Part shown: positions 1 to 8,881 of the stretch, piece by piece
Position numbering within the stretch: the first letter of the stretch is position 1
Layout of the letters: the number at the start of each line of letters is the position of its first letter
DNA from: Polyangiaceae bacterium
Lineage (GTDB): Bacteria; Myxococcota_A; Polyangia; Polyangiales; Polyangiaceae
Assembly: GCA_041389725.1 (NCBI GenBank)
Contig: JAWKRG010000002.1
Coordinates: forward strand, 1,674,001 to 1,738,000
Direction of reading: 5' to 3'
DNA length: 64,000 nucleotides
Program-made: the position numbers and the translations under genes
The notes under the pieces: model-generated
What the model saw: only the letters and a program-made list of their open reading frames with translations
Told to the model about the DNA's origin: nothing
The model's database searches: none

Positions 1-1239
1 AGGCTTCTTCATGGCCACGACGGTGACCGACGTCGCAAGCAGCGCCAGGGCCGCAGCTCCTGCGATCTTCTTCATCTTCTTGCGCTTCGCGGGGGTCGGC
101 GCCTTGGACCCCTCTTCCGCCTTTGCACTGGGCTCGAACTGACGACGCAGGGTGCGGCCGCTCGCAGATAGCACCCCTGACGGCGGCGGTGCCGTCGTGC
201 GCTTGGGACGTGCTTCACCCTCGCGGGTCTTGCGGTACTCACCCACCTTTGAGGCGGCGCCTTTGAACAAGCGCCCCAAGCCGCGGGCGGCTACCCCACT
301 GAAGTGCGCGGCCGTTTCCCCTGCGCGCTTCGCTTGTTCACCGGCCACGGAGGCGGCTCGGCTCATTCGAGTGGAGAATCGCCCAGCGTCCTCGAGGATT
401 TCGTCTTCGTCGTCCACCAACTCCGCCGGGGCTTCGCCCGGCTCGGGGCCTGCCATGGCTTCGTCGTCGTAGAAGGCGTCATCGGTGGAAGCCTCTCCGG
501 CGTCATGAGCAGCGAAGGCGGCACCCATGGGCAAATGGGGGGAGCGCGAGGTGACGCTGGCAGCGCTGTCGATCACGCTCGGCTCGGGAGTGTGCTCCTC
601 CACGTCCTCGAACTTCAGCGAAACGACGAGCTGAGGCACCTGCGTAGCGGCGTCGATGCGGACGTCGACGGCGTGGATCTTGGCAGGACGGCGCTCGCCA
701 GCGCCCCCCTCCAGCTCCAAAGAGCGGCCCACTTTGAGGAACTCCAGATTGGAGGCGACATGTACACGGCGCGTGGTGCCGTCGCGTACCGACGCTTTCA
801 TCGGCGCGCCCAAGCCGTCGATGTGCAAGCGCACGCGCGACCCTGGGGCGGGCGCTTCGGGAGATTCCACTTCCTCCGGCGCCGCGTCGGGTGGCGCCAC
901 GCTGAGGCCTGTGTCGCATAACTGTCGCAGGGCTTCCACGCTGCCGCTGTCCAACGCCGTAAATTGGATGCCGAACTCGCCCCCTCGCTCCTCGGGCAGA
1001 TTCCAGGCCACCAAGCCTTCCACCACGATCTCCTGCCCGTGATTCTCGAAGCGGCAGACCAGCGGGGAGCCAACCTCGGGCAAGTAGGCCGTCCGCACGT
1101 GCATGCCCCTGCCGCTCACGTCCACGGATTGGGCCTCGAAGGGCGGCGCGCTCCCGCCGTCGCGTCCACAGATTTCGACCAGGGATTGAACGGGAACACG
1201 CTTCATTCCCTGTGCGCGGCGCTCTTGTCCGTTTTGCAT
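1..1239 (-). CDS. PilZ-domain membrane-anchored protein (partial, C-terminus off left edge)
   Basis: An open frame of 413 codons without a stop runs off the left edge of the window. The start is the ATG at 1239, preceded by a clear AGGAGG 7 nt upstream. Residues about 10-105 resemble a PilZ domain: an early Arg-rich segment, then SVDVSGRGMHV and EFGIQFTAL, the usual second-strand and last-strand signatures. PilZ domains commonly bind cyclic di-GMP; whether both Arg/Asp-x-Ser motifs are fully intact here is not certain. A second beta-rich segment follows (about 120-190), then an acidic linker, a basic stretch, and near residue 390 a hydrophobic helix (AALALLATSVTVVA) that is probably a membrane anchor. 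It diverges from the FHA gene at 1388. The role is inferred to be a c-di-GMP effector at the membrane. Confidence 0.75.
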   Translation of the reverse strand, partial: MQNGQERRAQGMKRVPVQSLVEICGRDGGSAPPFEAQSVDVSGRGMHVRTAYLPEVGSPLVCRFENHGQEIVVEGLVAWNLPEERGGEFGIQFTALDSGSVEALRQLCDTGLSVAPPDAAPEEVESPEAPAPGSRVRLHIDGLGAPMKASVRDGTTRRVHVASNLEFLKVGRSLELEGGAGERRPAKIHAVDVRIDAATQVPQLVVSLKFEDVEEHTPEPSVIDSAASVTSRSPHLPMGAAFAAHDAGEASTDDAFYDDEAMAGPEPGEAPAELVDDEDEILEDAGRFSTRMSRAASVAGEQAKRAGETAAHFSGVAARGLGRLFKGAASKVGEYRKTREGEARPKRTTAPPPSGVLSASGRTLRRQFEPSAKAEEGSKAPTPAKRKKMKKIAGAAALALLATSVTVVAMKKP

Positions 1240-1387
1240 GCCTGCCTCCTGAGACCTGGCCTCGCGGGCGAAAGGGCCTCTGGCACCGGACTAAGGCGCC
1301 CGCAGCGATTTGGACAAATTTCAGGCGTGGTTTGCGGATCCGTTGGTTTGCGTATCTGCGCCGCCTGACCGCTAGAATGCGCCCCTC

Positions 1388-2368
1388 ATGGCCCTGACCG
1401 TCGTAATCCGCTCAGGCGATACCGCCACGTCGCCGCGGGTTACCTTCGACTCGCCTCGGGTCGTGATTGGTCGAGGCGAGGGCTGTGAAGTGCGGCTGCC
1501 AGACCCGAGCGTGAGCCACCGACACGCTTCGATTCGTCAGCGCGGCACCGACTACATCGTGCTGGACGAAGGCAGCACCAACGGGACCTTCGTGGGCCCA
1601 GTGCGGCTGTCACCGCAGGCGCCACGTGTCCTTCGCAGCGGAGATCTGATCCGAATCGGTCGCATCTGGCTGGAGGTGCTGATCGAACAAGCGGTGCCCA
1701 CGCCGAACCCCGCGCAAGCCACGCGAGAGATCGCTCTAGCTTTGGTCGCGAATGCCCTGTCCGCGGAGGGACAGAGCAGCGGCGCGACCGTCAGCGTTCA
1801 GTCGGGACCAGACGCGGGGAAGTCCTTCACGATCGTCGGACCGGGACGACAGTACGTGCTCGGCCGCGCCGCGGATGCGGACTTGACCTTGCATGACGAG
1901 GACGCTTCTCGGCGCCACGCAGCCGTCTACCGCCGCGGCGATCAGATCTGGGTGCAGGACCTGGGTTCGAAGAACGGAACGCGAGTCGACGAAACCACGC
2001 TCGGTCCCAAGGAGTCCAAGGTCTGGCGTCCCGGAGTGACGTTGACCCTGGGAGGCAATCAGCTCGTGCACGACGATCCCGTAGCGGATGCGATGGCGGA
2101 ACTCGAGCGTGCGCTGGACGAACCCATGGCCGAGGGCGACTCGGTCGATCCGCCGACCGCTGGCGATCCATCCTCCGCGCCACCCCCGCCCTCGGCGGTC
2201 AGCCAGCGAGGAGGCGACGCTCCCGTCATCGCCGTGCCGAAGCGAGCCAAGCGGCCCGTACCGCGAAAAGCCGGCTGGACGGGCACGGATTTACTGGTAG
2301 CGGCCGTCGCCCTCGTCGTCCTAGCCGTCAGCTTGCTCGGGTTGTTCTGGTTGTTCCGAGGTAGCTGA
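1388..2368 (+). CDS. Twin FHA-domain protein with C-terminal membrane anchor
   Basis: The protein has 326 residues. Two forkhead-associated domains are visible. The first spans about 5-95, with VIGRGEGCEVRL, SVSHRHA and GSTNGTFVG. The second spans about 130-230, with VLGRAADADLTL, DASRRHA and GSKNGTRVD. Both keep the Arg, Ser/His and Asn residues used to bind phosphothreonine. A Pro/Ala-rich acidic linker leads to a single membrane helix at the extreme C-terminus (about 300-322), so the FHA domains should lie in the cytoplasm on a tail anchor. FHA domains read the output of Ser/Thr kinases, several of which are encoded nearby. A TAGAAT hexamer lies 9 nt before the ATG, suggesting a very short or absent leader. 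Confidence 0.85.
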   Translation: MALTVVIRSGDTATSPRVTFDSPRVVIGRGEGCEVRLPDPSVSHRHASIRQRGTDYIVLDEGSTNGTFVGPVRLSPQAPRVLRSGDLIRIGRIWLEVLIEQAVPTPNPAQATREIALALVANALSAEGQSSGATVSVQSGPDAGKSFTIVGPGRQYVLGRAADADLTLHDEDASRRHAAVYRRGDQIWVQDLGSKNGTRVDETTLGPKESKVWRPGVTLTLGGNQLVHDDPVADAMAELERALDEPMAEGDSVDPPTAGDPSSAPPPPSAVSQRGGDAPVIAVPKRAKRPVPRKAGWTGTDLLVAAVALVVLAVSLLGLFWLFRGS

Positions 2369-2415
2369 AGCCCGGACCAGCATCCTGCCGGGGCTGGCTG
2401 CGATCGCACTGCACA

Positions 2416-4356
2416 CTATTTCTTCTTGGGCCCTTCGTCGTAGCCACGTGGACGATACTTCTTCTCGACGCCGCCGTTCTCTTTGCCGTGATACACGATC
2501 TGCGTTCCCAGGTAGGCAAGCCAGGTTCCGCGGTTTTCGTCGACCAACTCGAGGATGCGAGCCTTGTGTGACTCGATGCCTTGCTGATCCCAGAGGCATT
2601 GCAGCGCCAGGGCAATCAAGTTGGGGTCGTTGGGCGCCAAGACGAACCCACGCTCGTAGTAGGGCCAAGCGTCTGCCGGACGTTTCATTCGGCACAGCGT
2701 GTCGCCATAATAAATGTGTGCCATCGGCCATTGTGGCGCGAGCTCGCGCGCACGCCCGTTGATGGCCAGGCGGCGCGGAAGGTCTCCCAAGTGCGCGCCG
2801 ACCATGACGGAGTAGTTCAAGTGCGCCTTGGCACTGCGAGGGACAGCACGTCGTGTCGCGCCCCAGAACGTCAGGTCGTCGTTGTAGTCCAGCGCGTGGA
2901 TGCGGGCACGACAACCTTGAAAGGTGAAGAACGCCACAATCCCGACGAGTAGCTCTCGGCGCCAGCGCAGCCTGCTCCACAGCGCGTCGAGCAGCACCGC
3001 GATGCACATGGCGCTGCCAATCACGGGCAGATACCAGAAGCGCTCCGCGCGAACCGTGGGCAGCGTGACCGCGATGTTCGAATGGGGGAAGTAGGCGACC
3101 GGCAGCCAGCACGCTCCCAGCGCCAACAGCGCCAGCAGTGCTGCGGCGGTGCCGCCGCGACGCTCGCGCCGCATCGAGGCGATCCACAGCCCCACCGACG
3201 CCAGAGGAGGCGCGACGAGCAGCAGCCCGCCGAGCACGCTTCCGGGAAAGACGACGGCATCCGGAATGGGCTCCTGGGGAAAGGAGTAGTCGCCCGACAG
3301 CCGCCATGGAAACACCACTTGGATCAAGCCGTTCAGGTACACGCGAAGGGCACCTGCCACGCGATGGGGCGTGTCGGCGTCCACCAAAGGGTTGTTCATC
3401 GGGTCCGAGGGCAGCTTTGGCTGGGCGAACCAACGCAGGAATGCGTGAAGCCAGCGCTGGAGCAGGGGCTCACCCTCGGGGAGGGGTGCGGTGAGTTCAG
3501 CCGGCAGCTCCACGGGGAACAGCCGACGTCGCAGATAGGTGTACCCGACCAAAGCAGCCGCTGCGGCCACGCCAGCCAAGAGCATGCGAAGGGCGCGCAG
3601 CGGCCGCGTGGGGTGCAGTGCCGGCGCCAGCAACAACGCCGCGACCGTCACCAGCGGCACGCCCACGATCACACTCTCTTTGCTGAACAGGCCCAGCGCG
3701 AGGCCCCCCAGCACGGCCAAGGGCATGAGCCAGCTGCGCACGCGCAATCCGTGCAAAGCCAGTAGCACCCCGAGACCGCCGAGCACATCCGCGATGCCGA
3801 CGACACCGGTCACGGCTTCGGTGAGCACCGCAGACGTAGCGAAGCTGGCACCCGCAAGCCAACCCACTCGGCGATGGCGTGTGACCGCGAAGACGAACGC
3901 GGCGACCAACGCCGCATTGACGGCGTGGAGCATCACGTTCACCCAATGATGCACCCACGGCAGCTCGCTGACGTGCCACAAGGCACGCCAGATCAAGTTG
4001 GGGATCGGTCGGTACGAGCCAATGGACCGCGTCGGCGGAAGCCCCCAAAAATCCCGCTTGAACGCGTCCAGATAGCCGAGGTCGTCGGTGCCGTGCACGT
4101 ACGGGTTGGCGAGGAGCGCTTCCTGTTCGTCGAAGATGTAGTTGCTGGCAGGACTGCGCACGAACAGCACGCTCACCAGGATCACGGCGGGTGTGAGCGC
4201 GGTCAGAAATGTGGGATCCCGAGTGGTGATCAGCTGCCGCGCACTGTCGAGCAACTGCCCCGGCCACGCGCGTACGCGTGCCCAGCGGGAACGTCGTTGC
4301 GCCGCACCCGGCTCGGGCCCGCTCAGCTGTTCGACTCGGGTTCCTCGATCGGCCAC
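2416..4356 (-). CDS. TMTC-like polytopic membrane protein (GT-C/DUF1736 type) with TPR tail
   Basis: The protein has 646 residues and about ten to twelve membrane helices, followed by a C-terminal tetratricopeptide segment (about 540-610, with the spacing PMAHIYYGDTL and PNDPNLIALALQ). The N-terminal part carries the pattern of the eukaryotic TMTC and bacterial DUF1736 proteins: an Asp-Glu after the first helix, then RDFWG, SYRPIPNL, HHWVNVMLHAVNA and a TEAVTGVVGIADVLG motif. TMTC proteins are O-mannosyltransferase-like GT-C enzymes, so transfer of a sugar from a lipid donor is possible but unproven. The start is GTG at 4356, inside the end of the upstream SDR gene (34-nt overlap), which suggests translational coupling. 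It converges with the FHA gene at 2368. The donor and substrate are unknown. Confidence 0.7.
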   Translation of the reverse strand: MADRGTRVEQLSGPEPGAAQRRSRWARVRAWPGQLLDSARQLITTRDPTFLTALTPAVILVSVLFVRSPASNYIFDEQEALLANPYVHGTDDLGYLDAFKRDFWGLPPTRSIGSYRPIPNLIWRALWHVSELPWVHHWVNVMLHAVNAALVAAFVFAVTRHRRVGWLAGASFATSAVLTEAVTGVVGIADVLGGLGVLLALHGLRVRSWLMPLAVLGGLALGLFSKESVIVGVPLVTVAALLLAPALHPTRPLRALRMLLAGVAAAAALVGYTYLRRRLFPVELPAELTAPLPEGEPLLQRWLHAFLRWFAQPKLPSDPMNNPLVDADTPHRVAGALRVYLNGLIQVVFPWRLSGDYSFPQEPIPDAVVFPGSVLGGLLLVAPPLASVGLWIASMRRERRGGTAAALLALLALGACWLPVAYFPHSNIAVTLPTVRAERFWYLPVIGSAMCIAVLLDALWSRLRWRRELLVGIVAFFTFQGCRARIHALDYNDDLTFWGATRRAVPRSAKAHLNYSVMVGAHLGDLPRRLAINGRARELAPQWPMAHIYYGDTLCRMKRPADAWPYYERGFVLAPNDPNLIALALQCLWDQQGIESHKARILELVDENRGTWLAYLGTQIVYHGKENGGVEKKYRPRGYDEGPKKK

Positions 4357-5132
4357 AGGTCGCCCCAGAGCGAGCTCCCACCGTCAATGTAGTAGGTGGA
4401 CCCCGTTACGAAATCATTGGCACTGCTTGCCAAGAACACGATGACTCGGCTCACCTCGGCCACGGTCCCCAGCCGCTTCATGGGTGTGGCCCGGCGCGCG
4501 AGCTCCAAAGTGTCGTCGCCGTATTGCACCGTCCCGGTGGAACGAATGGTGCCAGGTGCGCAGGCGTTGACCCGAATGCCGAGGGGTGCCCATTCCACGG
4601 CCAGAGTCTTGGTCATGTTGTCGACGCCAGCCCTCGCGGCACCCGTGTGCACCATGCCGGGAAAGCCGCGCAAAATGTCGGCGATGACGTTCACGATCCG
4701 ACCTCGGCGCGCGGGGATCATCGCCGAGGTCGCCACGGCGTGGGTCATGTTGAACACGCCGACCAAGTTGTTGCGAATGACGGCCTCGAAACCTCGGGGC
4801 GACAAGCTCTGAGCAGGACAGGGGAACTGGCCGCCGGCGTTGTTGATCAGCACGTCGATGCGACCGAATCGTTCTTGGACGGCGTTGACGAAGGAGGTGC
4901 AGGCATCGGGCTCCCGCACGTCCAGGGTGTCACCAAAGGTCTGGTCCTCGCATCCAAGGGCAGCCAACCCAGCCGCCACGTTATCCTGCTTGCGGCTGCC
5001 GATCGCCACCTTCGCCCCCAAGCTGAGTAGCTCTTGCGCGACACACAGCCCGATGCCGGTGCCCCCACCCGTCACCACGGCGACCTGGTCTTCGAACAGA
5101 CCCGGGCGGAAGATGCTCGGCGCTTCGCTCAC
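4323..5132 (-). CDS. SDR-family oxidoreductase, trans-2-enoyl-CoA reductase (PECR)-like
   Basis: A GTG start at 5132 gives 269 residues, the normal length of a classical SDR; a longer upstream frame lacks family features. The NAD(P)-binding motif TGGGTGIG is at 21-28 and NAGG near residue 100. The usual Tyr-x-x-x-Lys catalytic pair is absent. Its place is taken by FPGMVHTGAARAG, which closely matches the segment remembered from peroxisomal trans-2-enoyl-CoA reductase (FPLAVHSGAARAG). The end (TGSTYYIDGGSSL) is also typical. The likely reaction is NADPH-dependent reduction of 2-enoyl or 2,4-dienoyl-CoA during lipid metabolism. It overlaps the TMTC-like gene by 34 nt and diverges from the kinase gene at 5304. 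Confidence 0.8.
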   Translation of the reverse strand: MSEAPSIFRPGLFEDQVAVVTGGGTGIGLCVAQELLSLGAKVAIGSRKQDNVAAGLAALGCEDQTFGDTLDVREPDACTSFVNAVQERFGRIDVLINNAGGQFPCPAQSLSPRGFEAVIRNNLVGVFNMTHAVATSAMIPARRGRIVNVIADILRGFPGMVHTGAARAGVDNMTKTLAVEWAPLGIRVNACAPGTIRSTGTVQYGDDTLELARRATPMKRLGTVAEVSRVIVFLASSANDFVTGSTYYIDGGSSLWGDLWPIEEPESNS

Positions 5133-5303
5133 TCGAGGGTGATTACCACCATTCGGCGCGAATTCGCCCCTGCTCGTGCACGATCCTCCGCCGAGATGCG
5201 ATTTTTCCGGTGAGCCGAGGGTCCGCACACTACCGAAGCAATGTTCAGGGATTTCCAGTGTGGCTGTGCGCTCGGTGTTGCGGCGGTGTAAGATTGCTGC
5301 ACG

Positions 5304-6752
5304 ATGGCCGCAGAAGCCCCAGTCGACCCCGTACGCGTGGTGGGGCGCTACGCGCTGTACGACCCGATCGCGGCCGGTGGCATGGCTACGGTGCACTTCG
5401 GACGCTTGCGCGGGCCAGTGGGGTTTGCCCGCACGGTCGCCATCAAGCGCCTGCATCCGGAGCTTGCGCGGGACCCAGAGTTCGTTTCCATGTTCCTGGA
5501 CGAAGCTCGGCTCGCAGCGCGCATCCGTCATCCCAACGTCGTGCAGACCTTGGATGTGGTGGCCGAGGATGGCGAGTTGTTCTTGGTCATGGAGTACGTC
5601 CAGGGCGAGTCCCTGGCGCGCCTGCTCCGAACCTTGTCGATGCGAGGCGAGCGCATCCCGCATCGGATGGTAGCCACCATCCTCTCAGGGGCGCTTCTGG
5701 GGCTGCACGCGGCTCACGAAGCCAAGGACGAGCAGGGGGCGCGACTCGGGTTGGTCCATCGCGACGTGTCCCCCCACAACGTGTTGGTCGGCGCCGATGG
5801 GCTCACTCGCGTCCTCGACTTCGGTGTCGCCAAAGCGGCGGGGCGCGTGCACACGACGCGAGAAGGCCGTGTCAAAGGCAAGCTCGCCTACATGGCCCCG
5901 GAGCAGATCCAATCCGGGGAGGTGACACGCGAGGCCGACATCTACAGCGCGTCGGTGGTTCTGTGGGAAGCGCTGACCGGCACCCGGTTGTTCCATGCAG
6001 ACAACCAGACGACGGTCTTGGCGCGCATTCTCGCGGGCAACGTCAATCCCCCCAGTCAAATCGTTCCCGATCTACCCAAGGGCTACGATGAGGTGATCGC
6101 GCGAGGACTCGCCCGCGTGCCGTCCGATCGCTTCAGCAGCGCACGCGAGATGGCACTCGCGCTGGAGGCCGTCGATGGTGTCGAGTCGCCCACCAAGGTG
6201 GCCGAATGGCTCGAGGGGCGTGCTGGAAACGTGCTGGAAGCACGCGCCGAGCGCATTGCCAGCATCGAGCGCGGCAGTGACGTCAGCAACGTGTCCGAGC
6301 TGCAGGCGGCGCTCACGGCGATGGACCGCGGCTCGCAGAGCCAGTCAGGGGTCATCAGCGTTGCCCCGCAGCAGCCGGTGCGGAATCGGCGGCTGTTGCT
6401 CGCAGGTCTCGCGGCCGCTGCGCTCGTCACGGTGGTCGGCTTGGGACTTGCGGTGCGCGCGCTGCGCGCCCCTGCCGTCGAAGTGGAAGCAGTCCCCGGT
6501 CCGGCCGTGGCCGCCGACGTTCCCGGCCATCCCGACGTCGCGCCCGTTATGACTCTCGAGAAGACGCCGAGCGACGATCCGGAAGTGGCCGCCGCTGCCT
6601 CGGTGGCACCGACCGCCGAAGCAACGAAACCTGCAGAGCCCAGCGCACGCCCCAAGGTCACCCAGCCGAACGCCAAACGCTCGACCCCCTCGACAACCGC
6701 TGCGAAGTCGGGGAAAAAGAACCCGTTCGAAGGTTTGGGCGGACGGCTCTGA
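5304..6752 (+). CDS. Ser/Thr protein kinase, membrane anchored
   Basis: The protein has 482 residues. The Hanks-type kinase domain covers about 14-285: Gly-rich loop AAGGMATV, catalytic Lys in VAIKRL, HRDVSPHNVLV, DFGVAK and YMAPEQI are all intact, so it should be active. A single membrane helix (about 355-380, LLLAGLAAAALVTVVGL) separates it from a Pro/Ala/Lys-rich, presumably periplasmic tail of about 100 residues ending in a basic segment, with no recognised sensor domain. A TAAGAT hexamer ends 9 nt before the ATG. The stop is one base before the start of the TPR/PEGA gene, so the two are probably co-transcribed and the kinase may respond to, or control, that exported module. Confidence 0.92.
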   Translation: MAAEAPVDPVRVVGRYALYDPIAAGGMATVHFGRLRGPVGFARTVAIKRLHPELARDPEFVSMFLDEARLAARIRHPNVVQTLDVVAEDGELFLVMEYVQGESLARLLRTLSMRGERIPHRMVATILSGALLGLHAAHEAKDEQGARLGLVHRDVSPHNVLVGADGLTRVLDFGVAKAAGRVHTTREGRVKGKLAYMAPEQIQSGEVTREADIYSASVVLWEALTGTRLFHADNQTTVLARILAGNVNPPSQIVPDLPKGYDEVIARGLARVPSDRFSSAREMALALEAVDGVESPTKVAEWLEGRAGNVLEARAERIASIERGSDVSNVSELQAALTAMDRGSQSQSGVISVAPQQPVRNRRLLLAGLAAAALVTVVGLGLAVRALRAPAVEVEAVPGPAVAADVPGHPDVAPVMTLEKTPSDDPEVAAAASVAPTAEATKPAEPSARPKVTQPNAKRSTPSTTAAKSGKKNPFEGLGGRL

Positions 6753-6753
6753 C

Positions 6754-7728
6754 ATGCGCGCATCCCTGGTCCTGATTGCGTCACTCGTGTGCAGTGGCGT
6801 CGCGCTCGGCGCTCCCTCAGCGCAAGATCGCGCAATGGCCGAGGCACTATTTCGAGAGGCCAAGGACCTCGGTGCCAAAGGCAATCTGGATGAAGCCTGC
6901 CGCAAGTTCGAAGAAAGCTACTCGCTCGATCCAACCCTCGGCACCAAGTTGCATTCCGCGGCGTGCTACGAAGAGCTAGGTCGCACCGCCAGTGCTTGGG
7001 CCGCCTTCAACGAAGCGGCCGCTCTCGCAGCGAAGGCAGAGGACTCAAAGCGGGAGAAACTGGCTCGAGCTCGCATCGCCAAGCTGGAGAAGTCCCTTCC
7101 CAAGCTGATCATCCAAGTGAGCGAGGGCGTCCCTGGTCTGAAGGTATCCCTCGACGGGCACCCCCTTGGCGCGGCAGGGCTTGGAACGCCTTTGCCGATC
7201 GATCCGGGTTCGCACGAAGTCCAGGTCGACGCACCCGGCTACGAACCCTGGAAGACGACATTGACCGTGGCGGAGGGCCCCGGCACGGACACCCTGAGCG
7301 TTCCCGAGCTCATCAAGGCGGAACAGAAGAGCGGCGAGGCTCACGGCGCCGAACCTCCCGACGAAGTGAAGAAATCAATCGTTGCGGACGAAGGAGCGGG
7401 CCAGCGCACGCTGGGCTACGTCGTCGGGGGCGCAGGCGTCCTTGCGTTGGCCGCAGGGGGATACTTCGGACTCAGAGCGAAGAGTCAGGCCGACGACGCG
7501 GACGCACACTGCAGTGGGAAGTTCTGCTCACCAGCGGGCTTGGCAGGACACGACGACGCGGAACAGTCGGCCTTGATCTCGACCATTGGATTCGGCGTCG
7601 GACTTGCCGCGGTGGCGACGGGCGCGATCCTCATCCTCACCGCAACACCAAGCAAAGAGCAAACTGCGTGGGTGCACCCCTATGCGGGCCCCCGCGGCGC
7701 AGGGCTGTCCGCGGGAGCGCGTTTCTGA
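6754..7728 (+). CDS. Exported TPR/PEGA-domain protein with C-terminal membrane helices
   Basis: The protein has 324 residues. A signal peptide (about 1-20, ending VALGAPS) is followed by TPR-like helices (about 25-105, with AKGNLDEACRKFEESYSLDP), then a PEGA-type beta domain (about 113-180, with VSLDGHPLG and IDPGSHEVQVDAPGY). Two hydrophobic segments follow (about 223-240 and 270-290), split by a short loop with two Cys residues. This architecture is common in large myxobacterial genomes next to kinases. It starts one base after the kinase stop, and its own TGA shares a base with the next ATG, indicating a three-gene operon. The role is unknown; PEGA domains are often in surface-attached or envelope proteins. 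Confidence 0.75.
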   Translation: MRASLVLIASLVCSGVALGAPSAQDRAMAEALFREAKDLGAKGNLDEACRKFEESYSLDPTLGTKLHSAACYEELGRTASAWAAFNEAAALAAKAEDSKREKLARARIAKLEKSLPKLIIQVSEGVPGLKVSLDGHPLGAAGLGTPLPIDPGSHEVQVDAPGYEPWKTTLTVAEGPGTDTLSVPELIKAEQKSGEAHGAEPPDEVKKSIVADEGAGQRTLGYVVGGAGVLALAAGGYFGLRAKSQADDADAHCSGKFCSPAGLAGHDDAEQSALISTIGFGVGLAAVATGAILILTATPSKEQTAWVHPYAGPRGAGLSAGARF

Positions 7729-8633
7729 TGCGACCGCTTCGCTCCGCTCTGGTGCTCGTCTGCACGGCTGCGGCGGCCTGCAGCACCGTGCTGGGTTTCG
7801 AGGATCACGAGCCGTTCCCGCCGGACGCAGCCGCCTCGCTAGGCGGCAGCAGCGGCGCAGCCAGCGATGCCGCTCCAGATGTAGACGCAGACCAAAGTGC
7901 CAGTGACGGGCCCAGCGACGCGACGAATGACGCGATGGAAGCCGGCGACGTCGTGGTCCCACCGCGCGTGACCCAGGACTTGGTGGTGCTGTACACCTTC
8001 GACGAAGGAAGCGGCACGAGCATCAAGGACGTGTCCGGCGTGTCCCCAGCGCTGGATCTGAAGGTCGAGACGGGCTTCCTCACCACTTGGCATCCAGGCT
8101 TCTTGGAGGTGAAGGGCGCTACGTTGATCGCGACCGACGTGCCGGCGGCGAAAGTCTACGACGGCTGCACGGCTTCCAACGAGATCACCATCGAGGCGTG
8201 GCTCACGCCGGCGACGACGGCTCAACAGGGCCCCGCCCGCATCGTGACGTTGTCCCCAGATACGGGAACGCGCAACTTCACTCTGGGCCAGCTCAACGAT
8301 CAGTACATCGTACGGCTGCGCACCACCAATACCGACAACAACGGGGAGCCGCCGACGCTCTCGCTACCGGGTACGTTGACCACGAACCTGACGCATGTGG
8401 TGTTCACCAGAGCGAGCGACGGTTTCACCAACATCTACATCAACGGCAGCGTTCAGGGGACGAGCAAGATCGACGGTGACCTTTCCCCCTGGAACGCGAG
8501 CTACCGCTTGGGCCTGGCGAACGAGCTGACGAAGGATCGAGTGTGGCTCGGAGCCATGCACCTGGTGGCAGTGTACTCCCGGGCCTTGACGGCCGCAGAG
8601 GCGGCACAGAACTTCGCCGCCGGAGCGGACTAG
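7728..8633 (+). CDS. LamG/concanavalin-like domain lipoprotein
   Basis: The protein has 301 residues. The ATG overlaps the preceding stop by one base (TGATG), so the much longer upstream frame is a shadow. The N-terminus is a lipoprotein signal with Cys near residue 19 (AAAACST). A low-complexity Ala/Asp/Ser/Gly spacer (about 30-75) leads to a laminin-G/concanavalin-like fold: LVVLYTFDEGSGT, EITIEAWLTPA, THVVFTRASDG, IYINGS and LVAVYSRALTAAEAAQNF. Such jelly-roll domains usually bind carbohydrate at the cell surface; the ligand is not known. It closes the operon that starts with the kinase at 5304. Its stop codon lies inside the first direct repeat of the hairpin element that follows. Confidence 0.75.
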   Translation: MRPLRSALVLVCTAAAACSTVLGFEDHEPFPPDAAASLGGSSGAASDAAPDVDADQSASDGPSDATNDAMEAGDVVVPPRVTQDLVVLYTFDEGSGTSIKDVSGVSPALDLKVETGFLTTWHPGFLEVKGATLIATDVPAAKVYDGCTASNEITIEAWLTPATTAQQGPARIVTLSPDTGTRNFTLGQLNDQYIVRLRTTNTDNNGEPPTLSLPGTLTTNLTHVVFTRASDGFTNIYINGSVQGTSKIDGDLSPWNASYRLGLANELTKDRVWLGAMHLVAVYSRALTAAEAAQNFAAGAD

Positions 8634-8801
8634 TGCTGCGTCTCAGAATTCGTAATCCGAATTCTGAGCGGGCGCTTCGCGCCCGTGCGCTGCTTCGCAG
8701 CGCGGGCACTGGCGTCATCGGGGGCGTCCCGCCCCCGGAAACCGGCTCCGCCGGTTTCTGAGCCCCCCGGATTCGCTTCGCGAATCCACTAGTGCTGCGT
8801 C
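8629..8801. repeat. Chain of six hairpins bounded by 14-bp direct repeats
   Basis: The exact direct repeat ACTAGTGCTGCGTC occurs at 8629-8642 and 8788-8801. Between the copies are six consecutive perfect inverted repeats with tiny loops: arms 8642-8652/8658-8668 (11 bp), 8669-8675/8679-8685 (7 bp), 8687-8693/8697-8703 (7 bp), 8719-8726/8730-8737 (8 bp), 8738-8746/8750-8758 (9 bp) and 8769-8776/8780-8787 (8 bp). Five loops are 3 nt (TTC or TCC) and the first is 5 nt. The first direct repeat contains the stop codon of the LamG gene. It could act as a terminator or mRNA stabiliser, but the flanking repeats suggest a small inserted element. Confidence 0.8.
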
Positions 8802-8881
8802 CACTTGGCGCTTTGATACTGGATTGCGACTTCCGGGACGCTGCCCTAGCAAGCCTTGCGGCGACGAGGCGACGGAGCAAG

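Noticed and set aside
2321..3433. Long reverse frame within the TMTC-like gene
   Set aside because: Other frame; composition typical of a shadow, with no motif.
5133..5663. Upstream extension of the SDR frame
   Set aside because: It covers the promoter and the start of the kinase gene on the other strand, and the SDR fold begins at the GTG at 5132.
6963..7727. N-terminal extension of the LamG gene frame
   Set aside because: Sequence is a shadow of the TPR/PEGA gene; the ATG at 7728 begins a lipoprotein signal.
8642..8668. First hairpin as intrinsic terminator of the LamG gene
   Set aside because: No U-run follows, and it is one of six stems in a bounded element, so the terminator reading is not sufficient.
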